From positions 124,001 through 188,000 of IMG/VR virus record IMGVR_UViG_3300036944_001289: a DNA stretch of 64,000 nucleotides; one strand, written 5' to 3'. Both the position numbers and the translations under genes were made by a program. Each line of letters starts with the position of its first letter. Position 1 is the stretch's first letter. The notes beneath the pieces are model-generated. The model saw only the letters and a program-made list of their open reading frames with translations. It was not told where the DNA came from and did not search any database. The DNA comes from a virus. Below, one piece after another: positions 24,826 through 32,363 of the stretch.

Positions 24826-25230
24826 ATGGCACTAAGTGTAGATATTCTAGAAACACAGAGATCTCTTATCGATCTCACATCACATAGTGATGGTAACTTT
24901 GGTTTTGGCGAAGACTTTAAGTTGTCTTTTTTGTTTGAAGACATTGTACTCGTTGAATTTATCGATGAAGCAGATGATGGTCATGGTGATGCAATCCTGA
25001 GAGGTGGTATCTTTGTACCGACCAATACTTTAACTAAAGCATGGAGAAAAGCTAAAGTTATTCTAGCTGGCCCTAATGCACAATACGCTAAAGTTGGAGA
25101 TATAGTTATATTTCCAAATGATAAGGGTGTATCAGTGTCTAATATTGAAATAGAAGGTCATGGTATTCTAAAGAAAGGTATGTTCCTAAACGAAAAAAGA
25201 CTTTTCGGTATTTGTAAGAAGAAAGAGTAA
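24826..25230 (+). CDS. Gp31-like co-chaperonin (GroES fold)
   Basis: 134 aa. A GroES-type beta barrel is suggested by FEDIVLVEFID, the mobile-loop region rich in Gly/Asp (GHGDAILRGGIFVP), V-I-L-A-G-P and V-G-D-I-V-I-F-P-N-D-K-G. In T4, gp31 replaces host GroES so that GroEL can fold the capsid protein gp23; a gp23-type capsid gene is present here at 40 kb. It overlaps the next start by 1 nt. Confidence 0.7.
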   Translation: MALSVDILETQRSLIDLTSHSDGNFGFGEDFKLSFLFEDIVLVEFIDEADDGHGDAILRGGIFVPTNTLTKAWRKAKVILAGPNAQYAKVGDIVIFPNDKGVSVSNIEIEGHGILKKGMFLNEKRLFGICKKKE

Positions 25231-25610
25231 TGCCGCAAGTAACTATAGCATCATTAAAAAACCTGCTTAGGTCTAACGTTTGTGAGATAGAATTCTTACG
25301 GCGTAGACCTAAAGCGGGTCGCCCTTTGTATAGGAAAATGATGTGTACGTTATGTAATGATCTTTTAAACTCAACAAATGGTAGAATATCCTTAAACTAC
25401 AGACCACCAGTTTATGGTTTACCATATAATGCAGAGTCAAAAAATCTATTACCGGTTTGGGACATCTTTATGCAAGATTGGAGAATGGTAAATATGGATG
25501 CTTGTAATCTTCTCAATACAATAAAAGCAGATGATTCATTCTGGAAACATTATAACGAAAATCTATATACTATGTCAGCGCAAGATAAAATCAATTATAT
25601 GGACCTATGA
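25230..25610 (+). CDS. Hypothetical protein (possibly DUF2693-like)
   Basis: 126 aa. The N-terminal NVCEIEFLRRRPKAGRP followed by R-K-M-M-C-T-L-C resembles a small phage beta domain (DUF2693-like) in which V-x-F/E-x-x-F-x-K and M-x-C-T recur. The C-terminal half, D-I-F-M-Q-D-W-R-M-V-N-M, looks like a WYL-type R-x-V-N ending. Function unknown; expression linked to the co-chaperonin gene. Confidence 0.4.
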   Translation: MPQVTIASLKNLLRSNVCEIEFLRRRPKAGRPLYRKMMCTLCNDLLNSTNGRISLNYRPPVYGLPYNAESKNLLPVWDIFMQDWRMVNMDACNLLNTIKADDSFWKHYNENLYTMSAQDKINYMDL

Positions 25611-25951
25611 TAGACCCGCTAATAGAAAATAAAATCAATTCTTTTTTACAAAAAAAGATAAGCATCTTTGTAGAAGGTGCTAAGCCTATGAAAGAAGGTA
25701 AATTTTTAATATTCAGATTTAAAGAGTTTTATCTTAATTTTACTATCAAGCACAGTACAACATCTAAGATTATAGAGCTTCCATATCCCTTTAAAATTAC
25801 AGAAGAGCATAATTGTTTAAAGTTCTCATATAAAGTAGAAGAATTTGCTGCAGAGAACGAAGATTTGCAATTCAAGTTAATGCTATATAAACCAGAAAAG
25901 AAAAATAAATTATATAATTCTGTAGTGGTTTTATCTGCAATTGAAATATAA
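25607..25951 (+). CDS. Hypothetical protein
   Basis: 114 aa, predicted mainly beta with alternating hydrophobic strands (L-I-F-R-F-K-E-F-Y-L-N-F). No family recognised. It overlaps the previous gene by 4 nt and ends 7 nt before the helicase, suggesting one operon from 24.4 to 27.6 kb. Confidence 0.5.
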   Translation: MIDPLIENKINSFLQKKISIFVEGAKPMKEGKFLIFRFKEFYLNFTIKHSTTSKIIELPYPFKITEEHNCLKFSYKVEEFAAENEDLQFKLMLYKPEKKNKLYNSVVVLSAIEI

Positions 25952-25958
25952 TTAACGG

Positions 25959-27590
25959 GTGTTAAAAAATCTAGTCTCTTTCTTTCCCGAAAATTATACA
26001 CCCAGTAATCAGCAGCAAGCGCTCCTAGAAAAAATAGATAAAGCGTTTGAAGAAAATAAGTTTGTAATATGTAATGCACCTACGGGTTCTGGTAAGAGTT
26101 TTTTATCTAAAACATTAGGTAATTACTCTACAGAATGTTCTTCCGAATTTAAACAGCTTATTACAAGTTATGATGCGTTTAAACAGACATACGATGGTTC
26201 GTATGAATATGAACCTGACTGTATGGCAGAAGAACCTTTCGGTTCTTTTGTATTAACAATAACAAAATCTCTTCAAGATCAGTATCAAAAACTATTTCAA
26301 GAAGATGCTATTTTAAAAGGTAAAACCAATTATACATGTCAAGTAGATGATCAATTTGATGTAGACACCGCACCATGCTTATTGACACCTAAATTAAAAG
26401 AGACATGTTGGCAAAAAAACATGTGCCCTTATTATAATGCGAGAAATGATATACTGACAAGTAGGTTCGGTATCTTAAATTATAAGATGTTTCTTTCGTT
26501 GCCAGGTCATGTAAAAAGGAAGCAATTTATCATCTGTGATGAAGCTTCTGAATTGGAAGATACATTGGTTAGTCAATTTTCAGCTACGATTGACCCTGAA
26601 AAGCTTAGAATAGCAGGAGCTAAAGTAACACCTCTTATCAATCATACAGACTATAGTCAAGTTCAAAAATGGCTTAATAATATATGCATTACGGTAAGTG
26701 AGGAAGCTGATCTATTACTTTCTAAACTCCTTTCAAAGAAGAACGATAAAAATGCTCAATCGGATAAAATTAAACTTAATTATTTAAGAAGTATACACGG
26801 TAGTATTAAAATGATTTTAGACACATGGCACGAATGTGAATATGTAGTACAGAAAGAGGATAAGGTCGTTAAATTAACACCTCTAAAGGTAGATACTTTA
26901 TCTAAACATATATTTGAACATGCTGATAAAGTGTTATTAATGTCTGCTACTATAATTGACCATAAGACGTTTGCTAAAACTCTAGGTATAACTGATTACA
27001 AGTATGTAGAGGTTGATAGTACTTTTGATCCTGCTAAAGCTCCAATCTTTATTAATACCAAGCTAAAGCTTAATCATGGCAATCTAAAAGATAATCTACC
27101 TACGATTGCTAAACAAATACAAGCTATTTGCGATAAACATAAAAACGATAAAGGTATTATACATACACATTCGATGGCAATTACTAGTTACTTGCAAGGT
27201 TCAATAAAAGGTAAGAGATTCCTTTTTAGATCTGAAGGTCAGAAGAATGAAGTGCTATTAACACAACATGCAGAATCTACAGAACCTACTGTTGTTGTAA
27301 GCCCATCAGTTGCATTTGGTGTTGACTTTAAAGATGATTTAGCTAGATTCCAGATAATAGTAAAAGCAGCATTTCCACCTTTAGGTGATGCAAGAATAAA
27401 GAAGTTATTTGAAATGGATAAACAATGGTACACTGATAAAATGCTTTGTAATTTTGTACAAGCATGTGGTAGAGGTGTTAGAAGTAAGGATGATCATTGT
27501 ATAACGTATGTGTTAGATGCGTGTATATATGATGCTATTATTAAAAATAACCGTAATCTACCTAAGTACTTTCTCAATAGATTCGTATAA
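25959..27590 (+). CDS. DinG/XPD-like superfamily 2 helicase with Fe-S cysteines
   Basis: 543 aa from GTG 25959. Walker A is NAPTGSGKSF (~35-44), Walker B-like ICDEASELED (~190), motif III L-M-S-A-T and motif VI QACGRGVRS. Four cysteines between motifs I and II (T-C-Q-V, P-C-L-L, T-C-W-Q, M-C-P-Y) are placed like the 4Fe-4S ligands of XPD/DinG helicases. It would unwind 5'-3' on DNA during repair or replication. Shorter than E. coli DinG (716 aa). Confidence 0.75.
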   Translation: MLKNLVSFFPENYTPSNQQQALLEKIDKAFEENKFVICNAPTGSGKSFLSKTLGNYSTECSSEFKQLITSYDAFKQTYDGSYEYEPDCMAEEPFGSFVLTITKSLQDQYQKLFQEDAILKGKTNYTCQVDDQFDVDTAPCLLTPKLKETCWQKNMCPYYNARNDILTSRFGILNYKMFLSLPGHVKRKQFIICDEASELEDTLVSQFSATIDPEKLRIAGAKVTPLINHTDYSQVQKWLNNICITVSEEADLLLSKLLSKKNDKNAQSDKIKLNYLRSIHGSIKMILDTWHECEYVVQKEDKVVKLTPLKVDTLSKHIFEHADKVLLMSATIIDHKTFAKTLGITDYKYVEVDSTFDPAKAPIFINTKLKLNHGNLKDNLPTIAKQIQAICDKHKNDKGIIHTHSMAITSYLQGSIKGKRFLFRSEGQKNEVLLTQHAESTEPTVVVSPSVAFGVDFKDDLARFQIIVKAAFPPLGDARIKKLFEMDKQWYTDKMLCNFVQACGRGVRSKDDHCITYVLDACIYDAIIKNNRNLPKYFLNRFV

Positions 27591-27593
27591 ATA
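27586..27593 (+). promoter_or_regulatory. Late promoter-like TATAAATA
   Basis: Overlaps the end of the helicase gene; TATTT separates it from GTG 27599. Confidence 0.55.
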
Positions 27594-27598
27594 TATTT

Positions 27599-28162
27599 GT
27601 GAAGTTCTCTACATATTACAAATTGGATGAGTCTCTCAAGACTAAACTAAAAGCATTAGGATTAGCAGGTCTAGCTGCTTTAACACCTTACACTAAAGCT
27701 TCAGATATGAGTGTAAATTTTCAGATGCCTGCAACTATCGCACAGTCGCAACGTAATAGGACGGCTTCCAAAACTGCGACAGATATAGATATTGTTGCTG
27801 CTACGTTATATAAGGAAGCTAGAGGTGAAGGTAAGAAAGGTATGGAGGCTGTAAATGAGGTTATACATAATAGATCTAAAAAGAAAAAAAAATCTCTATC
27901 TCAAATATGTACTGAACCTAAGCAATTCTCATGCTGGAATAATATAGCACCTACAAAAGATGTTATAGACTCTATTGCTAAAAAAGATCCAAAAAGTTTT
28001 TCAATAGCTAAGAAAATTGCATCTGATGATTTAACAAACCATACTAAAGGTGCTGAGTATTACCATACACTAGCTGTAAAGCCAACGTGGGGACCAAAAC
28101 TAAAGAAAAGCGGCTACCAAACAGTAATTATAGGTAATCACATTTTTTATTATAAAAAGTAG
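27599..28162 (+). CDS. SleB-type cell-wall hydrolase, tagged
   Basis: 187 aa from GTG. Residues ~65-185 match Hydrolase_2/SleB lytic transglycosylases: AATLYKEARGEGKKGM (catalytic Glu in the E-A-R-G-E block), V-I-H-N-R, C-T-E-P-K-Q-F-S-C-W, and a C-terminal H-I-F-Y-Y. The N-terminus MKFSTYYKLDES fits the tag pattern and is followed by a hydrophobic L-G-L-A-G-L-A-A-L stretch that might be a signal or membrane helix. Candidate endolysin or virion hydrolase. Confidence 0.75.
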   Translation: MKFSTYYKLDESLKTKLKALGLAGLAALTPYTKASDMSVNFQMPATIAQSQRNRTASKTATDIDIVAATLYKEARGEGKKGMEAVNEVIHNRSKKKKKSLSQICTEPKQFSCWNNIAPTKDVIDSIAKKDPKSFSIAKKIASDDLTNHTKGAEYYHTLAVKPTWGPKLKKSGYQTVIIGNHIFYYKK

Positions 28163-28172
28163 ACTACTTTTT
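28154..28172. terminator. Bidirectional terminator spanning two stop codons
   Basis: AAAAAGTAG-A-CTACTTTTT is a palindrome joining the stop codon of the hydrolase and that of the converging small gene; U-rich on both strands. Confidence 0.5.
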
Positions 28173-28391
28173 CTTCTTCTTTCTAGGTAATCTGAATGTT
28201 ACTGTAGATATAGATGGATTTAGTCTATCACCTTTAAATCCACTGTACGCAGAGGGTGTAGACTTATTACCAATAAGAGGGTTCACAGTACCATGATTAG
28301 GCATATTAGGAACCTTTACAGGTCTTTTTGTATCTATAGGTGCTCTAAAACCACCCTCCAATAGAAATTTAACTAATTTATTGAACCCCAT
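28164..28391 (-). CDS. Small tagged basic protein
   Basis: 75 aa. The tag MGFNKLVKFLLEGG ends L-L-E-G, one of the best fits to the gp21-type rule. The rest is Pro/Gly/Asn-rich and ends in a Lys run (RKKKKK), probably disordered and able to bind DNA. Function unknown. Confidence 0.55.
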   Translation of the reverse strand: MGFNKLVKFLLEGGFRAPIDTKRPVKVPNMPNHGTVNPLIGNKSTPSAYSGFKGDRLNPSISTVTFRLPRKKKKK

Positions 28392-28396
28392 ATTAT

Positions 28397-28404
28397 TATT
28401 TATA
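28397..28404 (-). promoter_or_regulatory. Late promoter-like TATAAATA (minus)
   Basis: Five nucleotides before ATG 28391 on the minus strand; it also lies in the leader of the divergent gene at 28415. Confidence 0.55.
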
Positions 28405-28414
28405 TAATAACAGA

Positions 28415-28777
28415 ATGACTAAAACTAAAACTTTAACCTGCGTAGTTACAGGAAGTACTACTGTTTACTCAGGTGAATTCCTTGCAAAGAAAATTGAAGA
28501 GTATGGTTCTGAAGAAAACTTAGAAAAACGATATATTTGTAAAGAAGTAAAAAGCTTTCTTAAAAAGAGATATAAGATTAAAGATATTAGAAAAGTATTA
28601 TCTGTGGATGATAAGATACCACTACCTGATAATGAAACTCTGGTCTTTTTAGAAATGAATTTTAATAGCAGTATTAATACTGAGAACTCAGCATCTACAA
28701 CAATAACAGAATTTACATACAATAAGTCAGATAAAGATGTTGAAGAATTTATCAACAAGTATATAATTCAAAAATGA
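28415..28777 (+). CDS. Hypothetical protein
   Basis: 120 aa. The first part (L-T-C-V-V-T-G-S-T-T-V-Y-S-G-E-F, then Y-I-C-K-E-V) suggests a small nucleic-acid or zinc-ribbon-like fold with a Cys at each end, but the ligand set is incomplete. Overlaps the next gene by 4 nt. Function unknown. Confidence 0.5.
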   Translation: MTKTKTLTCVVTGSTTVYSGEFLAKKIEEYGSEENLEKRYICKEVKSFLKKRYKIKDIRKVLSVDDKIPLPDNETLVFLEMNFNSSINTENSASTTITEFTYNKSDKDVEEFINKYIIQK

Positions 28778-29295
28778 TACCTATATCTTTAGTAGATACA
28801 CCTGTTAATGTGGAGGAATTTAAAATTTTAACACCAGCAGAAACTAAGTACGCGCTCTTTTTAGGATTTATTATTCGTAATGAATATGATAACAAAAGGC
28901 TAAAAATAGCTGAAAATTTTAAGCCGGTAAAGTTTTTACATGTAAAAAGAAAAGATAATCAAATAACAGAGTGTATACCATTGTATGGTGTATTATTAAC
29001 ACCTAATAGTGCTATTGTAAACTTAATGAAGACAGTGCGATCACAAGAAAAAGTAAAAGAAATGCCGCTTATAACATACAGAAACATACTTTCTCAGTAT
29101 AATTTTTCATGTGATAATACATATTCATTATACAGCGATATGATATACCCAATTGATTTCACAAATTTAAAATCAGTTTGCGATGATACATTTAACGAAG
29201 ATAAAAAAGTATTTCAACACCTACTATCATTAGATGAAAAACATTTTGATTTCCAATCTTTTGCATCATTGAAATTATTAATTCTTAACATATAA
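28774..29295 (+). CDS. Hypothetical protein
   Basis: 173 aa, alpha/beta, unrecognised. It is the second gene of a two-gene unit ending 25 nt before nrdB. No membrane segment, no tag and no catalytic motif is evident. Confidence 0.5.
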   Translation: MIPISLVDTPVNVEEFKILTPAETKYALFLGFIIRNEYDNKRLKIAENFKPVKFLHVKRKDNQITECIPLYGVLLTPNSAIVNLMKTVRSQEKVKEMPLITYRNILSQYNFSCDNTYSLYSDMIYPIDFTNLKSVCDDTFNEDKKVFQHLLSLDEKHFDFQSFASLKLLILNI

Positions 29296-29320
29296 TAGCA
29301 GATAAATAATAATCTAATTT

Positions 29321-30292
29321 ATGTTATTCGAAGAGCAAATATCACGCAAACCTAACTTGTACCCTTGGACAAAGGAATTTATCAAAGCAATGCATAACGG
29401 TTTTTGGACAGAAGATGAATTCTCATTTAAATCTGATGTACAGCAATTTAAAGTAAATTTAACTAAACAAGAACAAGATATGATAATCAAAGTTCTATCC
29501 GCTATAGGGCAAATAGAGGTAGAAGTAAAAACATTCTGGGGAGAGCTTGGTAAGAATCTACCACACCCATCGATTAAAGATCTTGGGTTTGTTATGGCTA
29601 ACACCGAAGTTATTCATAATAACGCTTATGAAAAACTTTTAACACTTTTGGGACTAGAAGATATTTTCCAAGAAAATCTCAAGCTAGACTGGATTCAAGG
29701 TAGAGTTAAGTACCTAAAAAAGCACAATCATAGATTTTACAAAGACTCTAAAAAACAATACTTATACGCTATAATTCTATTCACATTATATGTTGAAAAC
29801 GTTTCATTATTTTCTCAGTTTTATATAGTCAACTGGTTTGCAAGATTTAAAAATCTCTTAAAAGATACTGATCAACAAGTCAAATATACACGTAACGAAG
29901 AAAATATACACGCACTAGTAGGTATTAAAATAATTAACACATTGAGAGAAGAATACCCGGAACTTTTTGATAATGAACTCGAAGAAAGAATACTAAGTGA
30001 AGCACGCGAATCTATTAAGGCTGAATCAATCATAATCGATTGGATGGTAGGTGATCTACGTGAAGAAAATGTATCACCAGATATTCTTAAAGAGTTTATT
30101 AAAAACAGAATGAATCAATCATTATTAAACATAGGTTTTAAGAGTATATTTGATATAGATCAAGATCTACTAAGCAAAACAACCTGGTTTGATGAAGAGT
30201 TACTTGGTAATAATATGACCGACTTTTTTCATACTCGACCTGTCGAATACAGCAAAAAAGGGCATTCATTCTCTGAATCTGATTTATTTTAA
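29321..30292 (+). CDS. nrdB: Class I ribonucleotide reductase beta subunit
   Basis: 323 aa. NrdB holds the metal/radical cofactor that starts ribonucleotide reduction. Expected iron ligands appear in order: F-W-T-E-D-E near 31, QIEVEVKTFWGELG (~66-79), MANTEVIHNNAYEKL (E and H, ~99), and RNEENIHALVGIKI (E, E and H, ~192). The candidate radical Tyr lies in the N-N-A-Y segment or nearby. A GATAAATA octamer sits 12 nt upstream. nrdA follows 3 nt after the stop. Confidence 0.9.
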   Translation: MLFEEQISRKPNLYPWTKEFIKAMHNGFWTEDEFSFKSDVQQFKVNLTKQEQDMIIKVLSAIGQIEVEVKTFWGELGKNLPHPSIKDLGFVMANTEVIHNNAYEKLLTLLGLEDIFQENLKLDWIQGRVKYLKKHNHRFYKDSKKQYLYAIILFTLYVENVSLFSQFYIVNWFARFKNLLKDTDQQVKYTRNEENIHALVGIKIINTLREEYPELFDNELEERILSEARESIKAESIIIDWMVGDLREENVSPDILKEFIKNRMNQSLLNIGFKSIFDIDQDLLSKTTWFDEELLGNNMTDFFHTRPVEYSKKGHSFSESDLF

Positions 30293-30295
30293 TTT

Positions 30296-31942
30296 ATGGA
30301 AACAATATATTGGTTAAACGAGGACTCTAGAACGTACTTGCAGCGGGGATATTTATTACCTGGAGAGACTGCAGAGAATCGTATTAGAGATATTGCGGTT
30401 TTTGCAGAAGGTATATTACAAATACAAGGATTTGCGAATAAATTTGAAGACTATTTAAAGAAAGGTTTTTATAGCTTATCAAGCCCTATTTGGAGTAATT
30501 TTGGCAGAAAACGTGGCCTACCTATATCATGTTTTGGTTCGTACATAAACGATGACATCAATGATATTCTATTTAAAATAGGTGAGGTTGGATCAATGTC
30601 TAAATCTGGTGGAGGTACTTCCGGTTATTTCGGTAAAGTTAGATCAAGAGGTTCTAAGATCTCTTCTGGAGGTGAATCAACTGGTGTACATCATCAGTTG
30701 ACTGTCTTCAACGCTATTACAAACTACATCTCACAAGGTAACGTGCGCAGAGGATCATTTGCTGCATATCTACCAATTGATCATGGAGACTTTGATGAGT
30801 TTATAAATATAAGATCTGACGGTGATTCTATTCAGGATCTATCAATAGGTGTTTGTATCACAAATGAGTGGATGGAGGATATGATTGCTGGCAACACCGA
30901 GAAACGTCAACGTTGGGGTAAGGTAATTAAGAAGAGATTCGAATCAGGTTACCCGTACATATTCTTTACAGATAATGCAAATGATCAAGCTCCTAAGGTT
31001 TATAAAGATAAAGGGTTAAAAATAACTCATTCTAACTTATGCTCTGAAATTATGCTTGCAAATGGTATTGATGAATCATTTGTATGTGACCTATCATCTC
31101 TTAATCTTGAAAAATGGGATGAGTGGAAAGATACAGATGCTGTAGAAGTGCTTACATTCTTTCTGGATGCCGTAATGACTGATTTTATTAATAAAACAGA
31201 AGGTGACCTATTTTTATCTCACGCACGTAAATTTGCTATCAATCAACGTGCACTAGGTATAGGTGTATTAGGTTGGCATACATATTTGCAATCTAAAATG
31301 ATTGCATTTGAGTCTGTTCAAGCGAAATCATTAAATGCACAAATCTGGAAAAATATAAGAACTAAAGCAGATAATGCATCGCAGAAATTGGCTGATTTAT
31401 TTGGAGAACCAGAACTACTTAAAGGTTATGGACGTAGAAATACTACTACACTTGCTATCGCACCTACAACGTCGAGTTCTTTTATTTTAGGTCAAGTATC
31501 ACCTTCTATAGAACCATTAAATTCAAATTACTTTGTAAAAGACTTAGCAAAAGGTAAATTTACGTTTAGGAATCCACAATTAGTAAAGCTATTAGAATCT
31601 AAAGATAAAAACAAAGAGGATATTTGGAGATCTATTCTCGTAAAAGGTGGTTCTGTACAGCATTTAGATTTCTTTACGGAAGATGAAAAGAATGTATTTA
31701 AAACATTTGGAGAGATATCTCAAAAAGAAATTATAATACAAGCTGCTACACGCCAAAAGTACATCGACCAAGGTCAATCCCTTAATATAATGATACCACC
31801 CGATACCAAACCTAAAGATGTAAGTGAACTAACGATCTTTGCGTGGAGAGAAGGTATTAAAGCGCTTTATTATCAAAGAAGTGCTAACCCAGCTCAGGAG
31901 CTGGCGAGAAACATATTAAATTGTCAGTCCTGCCAATCATAA
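30296..31942 (+). CDS. nrdA: Class I ribonucleotide reductase alpha subunit
   Basis: 548 aa, shorter than E. coli NrdA (761 aa); no N-terminal ATP-cone is present, so allosteric activity control is probably missing. Core features: S-S-P-I-W-S-N-F near 61, GGGTSGYFGKVRSRGSKI substrate/effector loop, NLCSEIML with an active-site Cys and the N-x-C-x-E motif, IAPTTSSSFILGQVSPSIEP, and a C-terminal C-Q-S-C-Q-S redox tail. Reduces ribonucleotides to deoxyribonucleotides for phage DNA synthesis. Confidence 0.9.
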   Translation: METIYWLNEDSRTYLQRGYLLPGETAENRIRDIAVFAEGILQIQGFANKFEDYLKKGFYSLSSPIWSNFGRKRGLPISCFGSYINDDINDILFKIGEVGSMSKSGGGTSGYFGKVRSRGSKISSGGESTGVHHQLTVFNAITNYISQGNVRRGSFAAYLPIDHGDFDEFINIRSDGDSIQDLSIGVCITNEWMEDMIAGNTEKRQRWGKVIKKRFESGYPYIFFTDNANDQAPKVYKDKGLKITHSNLCSEIMLANGIDESFVCDLSSLNLEKWDEWKDTDAVEVLTFFLDAVMTDFINKTEGDLFLSHARKFAINQRALGIGVLGWHTYLQSKMIAFESVQAKSLNAQIWKNIRTKADNASQKLADLFGEPELLKGYGRRNTTTLAIAPTTSSSFILGQVSPSIEPLNSNYFVKDLAKGKFTFRNPQLVKLLESKDKNKEDIWRSILVKGGSVQHLDFFTEDEKNVFKTFGEISQKEIIIQAATRQKYIDQGQSLNIMIPPDTKPKDVSELTIFAWREGIKALYYQRSANPAQELARNILNCQSCQS

Positions 31943-31949
31943 CAATAAT

Positions 31950-31985
31950 AAAAAAAAGATATCATTTAAATGATATCTTTTTTTA
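31950..31985. terminator. Bidirectional terminator between nrdA and the minus-strand gene
   Basis: A perfect palindrome centred at 31967/31968, AAAAAAAGATATCATTT and its complement; A-run on one side and T-run on the other serve both converging units. Confidence 0.75.
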
Positions 31986-32345
31986 TTATTTTTTAGAAAT
32001 ATTATCTTTGATATATTCTATATCTTTTTGTATCAAACCTATATCTCTTTCCATATTTATGATTTTATTATCATAAATTATCTTACCATCTTCGGTAATG
32101 ATATTGCTCAATCTCTTTTCAATATTTTTTAGTACCGGTACTATGTCTCCCATCTGTCTCTCAAGATTATTAGTCTTAGATTCTACCACGACTATTCTAT
32201 TTGTTAACTCTTTAAACTCGTTTTGTTTAACGTAGTTACTGTTTAACCAAACAACACATGTTGCTATAAAAAAAGTACCTACAACTTTAACTATATTGAT
32301 TGTAGTAAACAACTCTGATAATGTAGAGTTACTTGATGACGGCAT
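31986..32345 (-). CDS. Membrane-anchored coiled-coil protein
   Basis: 119 aa. One N-terminal membrane segment (VVGTFFIATCVVWLN, ~20-34) is followed by a long heptad-like helix (~42-115) rich in Ile/Leu and charged residues. The topology resembles small phage membrane proteins near lysis or tail genes. It is downstream of the baseplate hub genes and carries its own late octamer. Function unknown. Confidence 0.55.
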   Translation of the reverse strand: MPSSSNSTLSELFTTINIVKVVGTFFIATCVVWLNSNYVKQNEFKELTNRIVVVESKTNNLERQMGDIVPVLKNIEKRLSNIITEDGKIIYDNKIINMERDIGLIQKDIEYIKDNISKK

Positions 32346-32351
32346 ATAATC

Positions 32352-32359
32352 TATTTATT
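32352..32359 (-). promoter_or_regulatory. Late promoter-like AATAAATA (minus)
   Basis: Six nucleotides before ATG 32345. Confidence 0.5.
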
Positions 32360-32363
32360 AGTT

